Shown: in pieces, positions 40,501 to 52,600 of the stretch
Numbering within the stretch: the stretch's first letter is position 1
Layout: every line of letters begins with the position of its first letter
NCBI RefSeq assembly: GCF_003026815.1
Contig: NZ_PYOG01000003.1
Span: 186,001 to 250,000 of the forward strand
Length of the DNA: 64,000 nt
From: Photobacterium damselae
Lineage (GTDB): Bacteria > Pseudomonadota > Gammaproteobacteria > Enterobacterales > Vibrionaceae
Reading direction: 5' to 3'
Made by a program: the position numbers and the translations under genes
The notes under the pieces: model-generated
What the model saw: only the letters and a program-made list of their open reading frames with translations
Told to the model about the DNA's origin: nothing
Database searches by the model: none

Positions 40501-43500
40501 GTTGCCTAAATCGGCATCCCACAAATTACCCATTCGCAAATCGATAAAGCCATTATCATCAGTATCGGCCTGCACATGCATTGCACCATCATTTTCATAT
40601 GTGGTGGTGTAGTTATTAATGCCAGTACCAACAGTGGTATCCGGTGCATCACCTAAATCAGTACCCAGTACATTCGGAGCGGCAGTGAAACACCCTTTTT
40701 GTAAGTTGTACGCATCTCCCGTACTGCCCGTAAAGCCAAACCGAACTAAATTCCCACCTAAATCTGCAATTAAATCACGAGTAAAAGAGCCAACTAAGAC
40801 CCCATCCATGTAATACATCATGGTGTTAGTACTTGGGTCCCACTCAAACTGAGTAATGTGATAGCGCCCATCTTCTAACTCACCCCCATTCACTGGATTT
40901 GCGGCAATCAAGGTGTTACCTGCACTTGGCGTATAAACATCACCATGTAGATACACCGCAGTATGATCCAATTTGCCAAGGCCATCATCTAAATCATCGG
41001 TAGCCCCGATATAGGTATTATCGAAGGTATCAAATTCCACCACCATAGAAGGGGCAATTCGCGTTTCGGTTGAACCAAAGATATTGGCATTACCGATCCC
41101 ATCAACGCCTAAATAACCCCCTAAGCCACCTTGTGCGTTCAATCCGCGCGGGTCGTTAGATAACACAAAGGTCATACCGTCACCACCAGCTTCAATATTA
41201 AAAGGAGGCACAACATTAGCACTGCGATCACCTAGATACACTGCAAGCTCAATGTAAAACGGTTGATTTAAATCGATAAAACCGTAACTCCATAAGAAAC
41301 CGTATTGATTGGTTGCATTAGGGGTTACAACATACTCACCATTGGTATCAAGGTAGGCATTTCCCGCTGCAAAGGCACGCGGTGCATCACAGGTTCCAGG
41401 CTGTACCGTATTGGAGATAATTGGCGTAACGGTATCGGTGTCATCTTCACCATTACCAAACCCATTATTAGGGGTAGAATCAATATCATTGATGCTGGTC
41501 TCTATAATCTCTGCGCTAATCGCTGGCGCAGTAAGAGATTGAGGCGCCAATCGGATCACCGCATAATCATTAAAGCCAAGGCCAACTGCGCCTAAATCCA
41601 ACTCGCCCGTAACGGGATCATAGGTGGTAATTTCAGTGACCCCATCTCCTGCGTAAGCTTTCACAAAACTGTATCCAGCAGGGATCGGCAAGGTTACTTT
41701 GGTATTAAGTGCTACTGTTGCTCCCATATTTTCGACACTGACCACCACATTAAAAGGAATACCTAAAGTGACATTCGCACTAGGGTCAAGGGCTAACATT
41801 AAGGCTAAATCGCCGGGTGGTTTAAGAGAAATAAGGTGATCTTCTACTTCACCATCCCCCGCACTACCTGTTGGTTGAGCACACACTTCTCCACTAGAAC
41901 AGATACGTAAGCGAGCAAATGTATCCATAATTTGAACATCGGCAGGAACCGTAAAATTTAAGGTGCTATTACCTGATGCATTAACTGTAACAGTTGCTGT
42001 TTCATCGTTATCGAAAACACCATCCAAATCAAAATCAATCCAACCATATAAATTGTCACTACCCGATGTCACCACAGGAACAGTCAAAGAGAGTGTATCT
42101 CCAGCCACAAGAATGGTTGGAATGAATGGCTGAGTAAAGCCATCTTCATCATCAGGGGTTACACCATTGGTATCGTCACCATTAGCAGTAGCAGTTGGTT
42201 GACCATCATTTTCATTATCTGCCGTATTGCCCCCTAAATATGGCAAACCAACATCTGTTTGGTGACGAGGTCCATCTGCTGTTAATTCAGTCGCATAACC
42301 ATCAACAGTTGGCGCATCGGCCCAATCTAGTGGTACTGGTGCATATCGACAACGGGCACCATCATTGCCTGCAGCAGAAGCATTGGTTTGAGAGAACAGT
42401 GTCGCGGTATAGCTGCCAGCAGGTTTTGAGCCATCTAATACATCGATACGGTAGATTCGGCCTGGGGATGGATTTTCAGAGATATACATATACCCTTGGT
42501 CATCAAAGTACATCGCTCCATAAGGACCCGTGGCGATACCTGATAAAAGACCTAAAGATGTCCTAACCCCTGTTGTCGGGTTAAAGCGATATAGAATTCT
42601 AGAACCATCGCTTGGTACAGAATAAATAAAACCATCAATTGGATTAAAAGCGATATCAGCGTAATTCAAACTTGTGGTAGGTAGTGTACCCACTTGAGTT
42701 AAATAGGTCTCACTATTGGGGTTAGTATCAAATAGATAGAAGGTGCCACCATTATGAGCATACAAAATCCCATTATCATCGATATCACCATTATTAGAAC
42801 CGCTTGGCATGGTTGAGTTAGTTATAGATAATGAGTAAGTGTTATAAGCACTATCAAATAAATTAAGCGTACTTGTCCCTTGCATTCCTGCTAATGTATT
42901 GGTCACCATTGAGTACCCAACAGCACTACCGGCTGTAACAGGAGAAGTTAACAGATCAATACTTCCTGTCGCTAAATTCACTGCATTAAGCTGAGTAACA
43001 CCACCACTACTTTGAGTTAAATATGCCGCTGACGAACAGATATCAAACGAACTTACTGCAAAGTCACCAAAATTAACGTTTGTGACTACTCCTGCGCTAA
43101 CGGTGACAATATTTGCACTACTGGATTGGAAAGTTGAGGGATCACCTATCGTTCCTCCGACATAACTGCCCGTATTCGTATCTAATGTTGGAGCCGTTGG
43201 TGGACAGGTTGGTGAGGCTATATTAGTTTCATTTACGGCTTCATAGACTTTATAAGTACCAGCAATACCTGCTGTAATCGTATAAGCTCCTGTTGTCGCA
43301 TCAGATATAGCCGCATAACACAGCCCTGTTATTGTGTTGTAAGCTACAATAGGAACTGCTACACCAAGACCTGTTTCTGAGCCATCTTTAATCCCGTTAG
43401 TTGCCGCCCCACCGCCGCTACCATCATCATTAAAGACAAAGCCTGATATTTGAGCAGCAACAACTGTAATTAAATAATCTTCCACTTCTCCATCATCAAC

Positions 43501-43533
43501 TAAATCTAATGGAGTGTTACAATCAATATCAGA
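37522..43533 (-). pseudogene. 3' part of giant GEVED/L-lectin gene, downstream of an in-frame TGA
   Basis: This stretch of about 2,000 codons continues the frame of the 43534-46470 segment directly after one TGA, with no frame change. The only early start (GTG 43485) is the Val of a GEVED motif with no ribosome site, so it is not an independent gene. Order: end of a GEVED module, SdrD-like domain ([14 protein letters not shown]), propeller/DUF6923-like block, GEVED, DUF11-like domain ([16 protein letters not shown]), L-type-lectin-like domain (about 41400-40690, [24 protein letters not shown]), GEVED, second propeller, GEVED ([12 protein letters not shown]), Cna-B-like and the closing DUF11 ([10 protein letters not shown]). 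It is highly similar to 46609-52515. Translation would need suppression or readthrough of the TGA; otherwise the lectin and C-terminal block are not made. Confidence 0.8.
37525..43450. repeat. Copy A of a large mosaic direct repeat
   Basis: This block is repeated at about 46612-52515. From 37525 to about 40670 the two copies are near-identical at the base level; two 60-base stretches I compared (at 38281 and 39481) were identical at an offset of 9,087. From about 40670 to 42180 they differ much more, then they become similar again (42190-42560), with the offset shifted to 9,063. The patchwork suggests gene conversion or recombination. Confidence 0.85.
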
Positions 43534-43536
43534 TCA
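43534..43536 (-). other. In-frame TGA replacing a conserved GEVED cysteine codon
   Basis: The flanking codons read [28 protein letters not shown], while sister modules read [26 protein letters not shown]. The TGA thus stands exactly where a Cys (TGT or TGC) is expected, and one base change restores a frame of about 2,980 codons. I see no convincing hairpin right after it that would mark selenocysteine insertion. Confidence 0.88.
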
Positions 43537-46470
43537 GACTCGAACCCTTAAATAAGTATTGCCTAAAGATGCTGCTGCCGGAATAGTAATTGTATAATTT
43601 TGTGTTCCCGTATTAGCGGATGTATCAATGATTGCTTGTTCGTTGGCATCGTCCCAATCGCCATCTTGGTTCCAATCAGCCCATGCATATAACCTTAAGC
43701 CAACCAGCGTTGATTCAGGATCTTTAGTTATCGTAATTGAGGTATCGGCAGATCCTCCACGTATGAAGCTATCCGTCCATATTACGCCATCCTCATCATC
43801 AGAACTATCTAGGTCATCAGCCGTTGCCGCAATATTATGTAAATTGCCGTCATCATTATCCCATAAGAGACCTAAGACAATATCATTTTGGCTATCCCCA
43901 TCAGTATCATTAAATGCATGTCCGGCTCCACCATTATCATAAAGCGTTTGATAATCGCCAGAAGCCGTACCTGTTGAAGTATCAGGAGCATCACCTAGGT
44001 CATAATCATTGGCCTGAAAAATTGCTCCACCTAATGAACTAAATAATAAACGAACAGAATGAATCGAAGCATCATTAATTACGCCAAGTCCCCATTGCAC
44101 ACCGATACCATTATCGGTTCCAGTATTGGTATCAAGTGTATTGTCCAGTAAAAAGGGAGAACTATTTAAATTCGTTCCTATCATGGTGGAATATTGTCCA
44201 GAAAAATAACGGTCCCAAGATCTATCAAGCTCAAGGTATCCCATAAACTGGTCATTAATTGTGTAATTTTTAGTTACCCCTACCAATGAATAAGGTGGAG
44301 AAGCTGGTTGATAGTTAGCTGTGTTATAAGGAATCGTAAATGCCGCGCCTTGATCACCCCCATTTAAATAGGTATCAAATCCTTGCGCTAAACCAATACT
44401 AGAGCTATTCAAACCATCTGCTGAGTCGACACAATATTGTTGATCGAAAAACTCATCGCCATTAGTGTAAGTAATTTTCGTCACAATCCGAATGTCGCTA
44501 TTATCAAACAAGTTATTACCATCACGATCCCAATAGCGTGATGACCATATAACATAAGGATCTACCGTTGAACCACTACCCGTTACATTACTAACTAGGT
44601 AGTCTTTATAATTACAATATTCTCCATTACTACCGTCATTAACATGCATAAAAGGAAATGTTCCACCACATGAATACGACGTATATTGATATGATTGCCG
44701 TCCCCCGTTATAACCGACTCCATTACCGCCAGATGCAATATGATCAATACGAAGTGGTGTGCCACTGATAGTGACGAATTCGGTAGCAGTTTTTGTTGTT
44801 GCTCCTGCTAATCCTGAAATATCACAACTGACAACAACATCACGAAATTCAATATCACCATAACCTGTTACATCATTGTCTGGATCCGGGAAATTATCGG
44901 TTTGCGTGTTATCGAAAATACCATTGGCATCTAAATAATCATCGGATGATTCTAAATTGCCATGCAAACCATTGACGCCAACAAGACCCAATAACGTTAA
45001 TCCAGCTTCGGTAGTATCATTAGCCCCTTGGTTATCTGAATTTAAGTCTCTAAAATCTGGTTCATCCGTACCATCAGTATTTACAGGCGTTAAGCCACCA
45101 AGATAGGCACTGTTAATACCATTATTTGCAGTATAAGTTGCAATACTATCCGTATTAGAGGCCACATAACCTATCGTAGTTTGAGCTTCAATATTATCAG
45201 GGATACCATCGCCATCAGCGTCCAAATCGATATGATTATAAATGCCGTCATTATCAACATCATCAGATACACAAGTTGTACGTAATTTGATCGGAGAGCT
45301 GTTTGTTGGTGCGGTTGAATTTGAATAGGTTAATGTCACACTAGAAACAAAATCACTAGACGTAATAGACCATTGAGAATCAACCGCAGGAATGTGTCCG
45401 CCTGTAGCTAAAGGTTGGAAACTAACAGAGCTTGTATTATCACCAACAATGTTTTGTAATTCTGGTGAAGTCCCACCTAATCGGGCATGGGTAATAGCTG
45501 GATTATAAACCGACAAAATTGCACCAGTAACACTAACCGACCACTCATCTGAACTATCAAACCAAGAAAAGCTATCCGATTGAGATAAAATTAGCTTCAC
45601 TGGATCAGCAAAAGTAATGGTATAAACCATCTGTTCACCAACCCCGCCAGCTACGGATAGTCTTATTTGGCCTGTATTTGTTCCTGCTGGTGAACCTGTA
45701 CTTGTACCACTTAAGACACCATCAAACATTGTTGTTAACAGCGGCGTATTTGATTCATCTGGCGAGCCTGCTGTAATACCGGATAAATCAAGAGGTACAT
45801 CAACCTCACACACTATTTCATCAGTATCTAATATACCGTCATTGTCATCATCAATATCAATTGCATCATCAACTCCATCACCATCGGTATCAGCAAGAAT
45901 TCCGGAATAATCAACATATAGATCTAGCGGTATAAATTTTTCATCCGGCTCACCATAGACCAGTTCAAGATCCCAATCACCATTGAGTTCTAAGCTACCA
46001 GTCTTATCATCAGAGGCATATACCGTTATCCCGGCTAATTGTGCAAATATAGCCAGCAATTTTTTACCATCTTCCGTTTTACCTAAATCACAAGCTAGAA
46101 GATTCAATGTACTATCGACACCTAACACTTTGCCTAACTGCTGTATCTCAGTCTGGTAAGAATAGATATTATTTAACGTGATGGTGTCTCGACCAAAACG
46201 AATTTCACCAGAACGGCCATGGGAAAAATAATCAACTGAATCGAATTTTGAATGTGTATTTAGATAAATAATAAAATCAGAAATACTTGAGATAGAGTAA
46301 TGGACATTTAATTCATTATGAAAAAATTCATCAGACATTAATTGCTGATCAACCACAATAACTCTTTCAGAGATGACTCTTTCTGTGAACAAGTCCGCGA
46401 ATAAAATAAAACCCAAAATAATTAGTAGCGCACTTGTATGTATTCTCATATCACTTATCCATCTACCCAT
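43534..46470 (-). CDS. 5' part of giant gene: DUF4347 plus TSP3/GEVED, ending at in-frame TGA
   Basis: The likely start is ATG 46470 or 46449; the frame's GTG at 46509 gives a worse fit. A hydrophobic segment (SALLIILGFILFADLF) acts as signal or anchor. A DUF4347 domain follows, the module found at the N-termini of many giant bacterial adhesins: ERVIVVDQQ, DYFSHGRSGEIRFG and LNLLACDLGKTEDGK. His and Cys (H84 and C127 from the 46470 start) sit like a clan CD (caspase-like) dyad. Thrombospondin-3-like calcium repeats ([19 protein letters not shown], and a second set near residue 415), Ig-like regions and a GEVED module follow. The segment stops at LRVRV-TGA, in the middle of the GEVED domain. 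A truncated product of about 979 residues may be made. Confidence 0.75.
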   Translation of the reverse strand: MGRWISDMRIHTSALLIILGFILFADLFTERVISERVIVVDQQLMSDEFFHNELNVHYSISSISDFIIYLNTHSKFDSVDYFSHGRSGEIRFGRDTITLNNIYSYQTEIQQLGKVLGVDSTLNLLACDLGKTEDGKKLLAIFAQLAGITVYASDDKTGSLELNGDWDLELVYGEPDEKFIPLDLYVDYSGILADTDGDGVDDAIDIDDDNDGILDTDEIVCEVDVPLDLSGITAGSPDESNTPLLTTMFDGVLSGTSTGSPAGTNTGQIRLSVAGGVGEQMVYTITFADPVKLILSQSDSFSWFDSSDEWSVSVTGAILSVYNPAITHARLGGTSPELQNIVGDNTSSVSFQPLATGGHIPAVDSQWSITSSDFVSSVTLTYSNSTAPTNSSPIKLRTTCVSDDVDNDGIYNHIDLDADGDGIPDNIEAQTTIGYVASNTDSIATYTANNGINSAYLGGLTPVNTDGTDEPDFRDLNSDNQGANDTTEAGLTLLGLVGVNGLHGNLESSDDYLDANGIFDNTQTDNFPDPDNDVTGYGDIEFRDVVVSCDISGLAGATTKTATEFVTISGTPLRIDHIASGGNGVGYNGGRQSYQYTSYSCGGTFPFMHVNDGSNGEYCNYKDYLVSNVTGSGSTVDPYVIWSSRYWDRDGNNLFDNSDIRIVTKITYTNGDEFFDQQYCVDSADGLNSSSIGLAQGFDTYLNGGDQGAAFTIPYNTANYQPASPPYSLVGVTKNYTINDQFMGYLELDRSWDRYFSGQYSTMIGTNLNSSPFLLDNTLDTNTGTDNGIGVQWGLGVINDASIHSVRLLFSSLGGAIFQANDYDLGDAPDTSTGTASGDYQTLYDNGGAGHAFNDTDGDSQNDIVLGLLWDNDDGNLHNIAATADDLDSSDDEDGVIWTDSFIRGGSADTSITITKDPESTLVGLRLYAWADWNQDGDWDDANEQAIIDTSANTGTQNYTITIPAAASLGNTYLRVRV

Positions 46471-46608
46471 TCTAGGAGCATAAAAGTGATATAGCACAAA
46501 TAGTGCCACTACTAATTTTCTTTAATAATCAAAAAGTAAAGGTATATTGTTACTATTTTAACTTATCTTAAGTAGCATTTTTTTGCAAAATACAATGTAA
46601 AATAACAC

Positions 46609-49600
46609 CTACTTTATAACTACCAAATAAACAACGGTTCCCTGCTCTCCGGCTAATAAACTCCCCGTCATATCCCAACGCACTTCCCCCTCATAACCTA
46701 CTGCATTGGTGCCATTTGCAGTCACAGGAATACAGGTCAGTGAAGCGGGTACAGAGCCTGAGGTGCAATCAATCGCTTGAGAAAGCTCGGTATAACTTGG
46801 CGTACTATCAAAAATACTCACTTCGGTTAAATCACCACTACCTACATTGGTAAAGGTAATCGTGTATTCCAACACATCACCCGGACGGCCTTGGTTACTC
46901 ATCCCAACCGCAGTGCCCTGTGTAATATTACGCACCGTTTTCTCTAATTTTAGTTCACCAGCGCCACTAAACGTCGCTCGAACCGTATCTTTATCAAGTA
47001 CTTGACGAGTCACTCCATGACCAGTGGCGGCACTGTCAGCAAACGTCATGTCTGCAGCAATATCATAGTGATATAAAGCATTAAGTGGCGCATCTGCTGG
47101 CACAAATACCTTACTAAGTAGACATACAGCGGTATTGCCACTTACTGCAACTGGATTGACAATTTGAGCATCCGTCCCATCTATTACCCCATTACAATCA
47201 TTATCTTGGTAGAGCACCGCATTCCAACCATCATTAGCAGGTTCAACTTCTGTATTAATGATTGAGAAATTCACACTCCCTGCTGTCGCGGCGGTAAATT
47301 TATGAGGGAATAGTACCGATTTACCCGGCTCTGCTTCACTGAAATTATCTGGCTCCATACGGGGCTCTTGCACTTTACCAAAATCTAATCCAGAGATGTC
47401 ATCCCCCGCATTAGCATTCACGCTCATTTGACTGTCGGTCACACTACTACTGGTAACTTGCGTAATGCCCGTCACATCGGCTTCACTGATATCGATCCAA
47501 TCCGCCTGCTTGACTACGTCTAACAGCAGATCTTTACCTGAGAAATCCACCCCTATCACAAACTGGTAAGAGCCATCACCGGAGGTAAGGTCTGTGGCTA
47601 TAACATCACCGGATGTAAAGCCTGTCACTCCAGTATCATTAAAGGTTACCGTTACCGTAAAGTTACCCAAACCTACTTCTGAGCCCTCTTGTAACCCATC
47701 ATGCGCAGCTGTTGCCCCACCAACGCCATTATCTTCAAACACGACGCCACTGAGTACAATTCGGTTCAGCAGTTCAAACCAGTGATCTTCCACTTCACCA
47801 TCATTTGCAGCGCCATCAAAGGTATTACAGCTGTTAGCACTAGAGCACAGACGCACTCGCATCACAGTATTACCATTAAACCCTTCGGCACTGGCGGCAT
47901 CTAATATGACCGAGATACTGTTGTTGCCCGTTGTGACCGCTTGATCGTTAATTAACTGCTCATTGCTATCGGCAAAATCACCATCATTGTTTAAATCAAC
48001 CCAGATATTGACAAAGCCATCACCGACAACTTGAATTGGTAGCGTGGTGCTGGTCTCAACAATAATTTGAGCTGGAATATTCAGGTCTTCATCATCTTGA
48101 CCATGGGTGTCATCACCTGATGCATCAACACTGAGCCATTGAGTAAACTCAGGATCCCAACGAGAGCCTAGGGCCAGATCTGCGATACCATCTAACGCCG
48201 CATCCAAATAAGCGTGACTGGCTTGGCCATAACTGGCTGCAGCATCGCCATAATCTGTCGAATCATAACAACCTGCTCCATCGTTACCTTGTAAACTGCC
48301 CTGATCTGAAGCCGTCACATACTCAACCTCTTGTGTCATCACATTGATACGATAGACCACCGCTCGCTCATTAAGATCGATGGTTCCATCTTGGTTAGTA
48401 TCATGATTACCACCATTAGTTAAAGCGTAGAGACTCACCGCGTTATCCATCACTAACGCACCGGCTTGCAATTTACCATTAGTGTCTAACGTCGGCTCTG
48501 CACCAAAGTACGTCAACGCTTGTGCTGTAACAGCCCCCGTCGATAGATTCACGGTATAAAGATTATCGCCATTGAGATCGACCAAATAACCCAATCCCGA
48601 CTGACTACTGATGGCTAAATCTGCGCCCACTTCAATAGAGCCACCACCATAAGATCCCCCCATGGTTGCAATATCTAAGGGTACGGTCGTGAAAGTTTGA
48701 GTATTGAGATCAATTTTAACTAGAGAATCCCAAGAAGTACGCCATACAATTAAATGGTTACCATCAGCGGTAACATCCCCCGCAGTTGGGGAGCTTAAAA
48801 CGGTTGACGTTGAGCTGTATCCGGTATGACGCAATGAATCTCCGGCTGCAAAATCAAAACTTTCCCCATCTTGCAGACGACGAATAGTGGTGGCAGATTC
48901 CGCTCGGATCTCCCCTAAATCGATGAAACTGGTCCCCGTTTTATCAGTCACAAACAGATGATGAATACGATCGGCTTGTGACATATCGGTAAAAGTACCA
49001 TAAATCAACCCACTGATACGGTTAAAGCCTAATGCATTAATATTGGCGATATTACTTTGATTCGTAATGCTAATTGGGTTTACGATATCGGTGAAAGTAA
49101 TCGGATCAACGGTTACATCTAATGAGTTATAGCTATAGTCTGTTGCCGCTATAGGTAAACGGGTTTGTACAATCAAATCACACTGATTATTACCGACAAG
49201 ATCTGAGATAAGCACTCGATAATCTTCCACTTCTCCATCATTGGCCAAACCAATTGGGCTATCACACCCCACATCACTGCACAGACGAACCCGCAAGTAA
49301 CTGTAACCTACGACGGCACCAGCTGGGATCGGGACACTGTAACTGTTGTTACCAATAGCGGCAGAAGTATCGGCTACCACCTGCTCGCCCGCATCATCCC
49401 AATCACCGTCGAGGTTAAAGTCTAACCACGCATAGAGACGTTGTCCGGTACTTGCTCTGCCACTGTCTTCAACCACGTTGACTGTAATATCAAAGTTTTC
49501 CCCTTTGGTCGCAGACTGTACAAGTGTCACACCATCTTCATCATCAAAATTGTTATTATCATCCGCAATGGCACCAATATCTTGTAAGTTGCCTAAATCG

Positions 49601-52600
49601 GCATCCCACAAATTACCCATTCGCAAATCGATAAAGCCATTATCATCAGTATCGGCCTGAACGTGTTGAGCTCCATCATTTTCATATGTGGTGGTGTAGT
49701 TATTAATACCAGTTCCAACAGTAGTATCAGGCGCATCACCGAGATCGGAACCTAAGACGTTCGGCGCTTTAGTAAAACACCCTTTTTGGAGGTTATAACC
49801 ATCACCCGTACTACCTGTAAATCCGAATCGAACCATGTTATTACCAATATCATTACGAATATCACGAGTAAACTGACCAACCATGACTCCATCCATATAA
49901 TAGGTAAACTGGTTAGTTGTAGGATCCCATTCAAATTGGGCGATATGATAACGCCCATCTTCTAACTCCCCTCCGGCAACAGAAGTGGCAGGAATCAAGG
50001 TATTGGCAACATCAGGCGTATACACATCACCGTTAAGATAAACTGCCGTATGATCTATATATTGCCCACCAACAGCATCATCAGTTGCACCAATATAAGT
50101 GTTATCAAAGGTATCGAATTCGAATACAACCGATGGTGCGACAGGTGTTGCGCCAAAAATATCACCAACACCAAGTCCTCCACCAAAGGCTCCAAAAGCA
50201 TTGAGATCTCTTGGATCAGAAGACAGTACAAATGTCATTCCATCCGCACCACTTTCAATACCGTTTGGACATCCTGTATTACAGCTTCTATCTCCCAGAT
50301 ATACTGCAAGTTCGGCATACATAGGTCGATTGAGATCGATATAACCGTAACTCCATAAATAACCTTGTTGATTGGTTGTATTTGGCGTCACAATATATTC
50401 ACCATTTGCTGCTAAGTACGCATCACCCCCTTCAAAAACAACAGGAGCATCACAAACATTGGGTTGAATAATATTGGATATCGCAGGAGTTACTGTGTCG
50501 GTATCATCTTCACCATTACCAAAACCATTGTTTGGCGTGGAATCAATATCATTGATACCCGTCTCTATAATTTCCGCATTAATAGCAGGAGCAGAGAGAT
50601 CTTGTGGTGCTAAACGGATCACCGCATAATCATTAAAGCCAAATCCTATTACACCTAAATCAAGCTCTCCTGTAACAGGATCATAAGTGGTAATTTCAGT
50701 AACCCCGTCACCGGCATACGCCTTAACAAAGCTGTACCCAGTTGGAATAGGTAACGTCACTTTAGTATCGCTTGCGGTGGTTGCTCCTTTATTCTCAACA
50801 CTGACCACCACATTAAACGGAATGCCTAACGTAACATTAACGCCAGGATCCATAGCAAGCATTAACTCTAAATCACCTACTGGTTTAAGAGAAATAAGGT
50901 GATCTTCTACCTCACCATCCCCCGCGCTACCTGTTGGTTGAGCACACACTTCACCGCTAGAACAGATACGTAAACGGACAAACGTATCAACAAGTTGAAC
51001 ATCGGCTGGAACTGTAAAATCTAGCTGTTCATTTCCAGAAGCAGTCACATTCACCGTTTGTCTTTCATCGGCATCAAAGGTACCGCTAGCATCAAAGTCA
51101 ATCCAAGCATAAAGATTATCATTGCTTGAAGTTATTACAGGTACAGTGAGTGATAATGTATCTCCTGCGACTAAGATGCCACTGATCGTCGGTTGTGAAA
51201 ATCCATCTTCATCATCAGGAGTAAGACCGTTAGTATCATCACCATCAGCAGTAGCGGTTGGTTGACCATCATTTTCATTATCTGGCGTATTGCCCCCTAA
51301 ATATGGCAAGCCAACATCTGTTTGGTGACGAGGTCCATCTGCTGTTAATTCAGTCGCATAACCATCAACAGTTGGTGCATCGGCCCAATCTAAGGGTACT
51401 GGTGCATAACGACAACGGGCACCATCATTACCTGAAGCAGAAGCATTGGTTTGAGAGAACAGTGTCGCGGTATAGCTGCCAGCGGGTTTTGAGCCATCTA
51501 ACACATCTATACGATAGATTCGGCCTGGGGATGGATTTTCAGAGATGTAAAAATAACCTTGGTCATCAAAATAAGCTGCACCAAATGGGCCAATAGGAAG
51601 TCCAACAAGAGCCCCTAAAGACGCCCTTGTACCCGTAGTTGGATCAAAACGGTATAGAGTATTATCAGCGGTAGATATTGCATATATTTGTCCATCGATT
51701 GGGTTAAAAGCAATATCAGCGTAATTCAAACTTGTTGTAGGTAATATTCCAATTTGAGTTAAATAGGTTTCACTGTTTGGATTTGTATCATAGAGATAAA
51801 AATTACCACTGTAGTGAGTATACAAAATACCATTGTCATCAATATCACCATTATTAGAACCACTCGGTAACGTTGAATTGGTTATCGGAAGAGAAAAAGT
51901 GGTATAACTACCATCTAAAAGGGTTAAGGTACTGGTTCCTTGCACCGCAGTTAAGGTATTGGTATGCATTGAATACCCTAAAGCAGCCCCCATCGTAATT
52001 GATGGGTCTAAAAGTGTCACATCTCCAGTCGCTAAGTTCACAGCATTTAAAGCAGTTGTACCAGGCCCATTCGATTGCGTTAAATAAGCAGGAGTAGCGC
52101 ACACATCAAAAGAGTTAACAACAAAATCACCAAAATCGACCGTTGATGACGATCCTCCTGTAACAACAACTTCTACGATATTAGCTGAACTTGATGCATA
52201 AGTTGCAGGATCTCCGATAGTGGCGTTAAGATAAGTACCGGTCGCAGAATCTAATGTACCCGCAGTTGGTGGACAAGTTGGAGAGATCAAATCTGTTTCA
52301 TTTGCGGCTTCATAGACTTTATAAGTACCAACTGAGGGTAAATCAATAAGATATGCGCCTGTTGTAGGATCTGATGTCGTCACATAACAAGCAGTCGTTG
52401 CCGTATTATATGCAATGATTGGAACCGCAACTCCTAACCCCGTTTCCGTCCCATCACGTATACCATTAGTAATAGTGCCGCCACCACTACCATCATCATT
52501 AAAGACAAAACCAGAGATAAATGGATTAATCGTAATTGGATGGTCTTCTACTTCACCATTAGATACCGAATCATAAGCGCGATCATCACTGCCTAAATTA

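Noticed and set aside
37522..43485. An independent gene starting at GTG 43485
   Set aside because: The GTG is the Val codon of a GEVED motif, has no ribosome site or signal peptide, and the frame continues upstream to the TGA.
43534..43536. TGA as a selenocysteine codon
   Set aside because: The Cys-to-TGA position is suggestive, but the following 45 nt show no stable stem-loop with a bulged U or apical GU, and GEVED domains are structural. A nonsense mutation is simpler.
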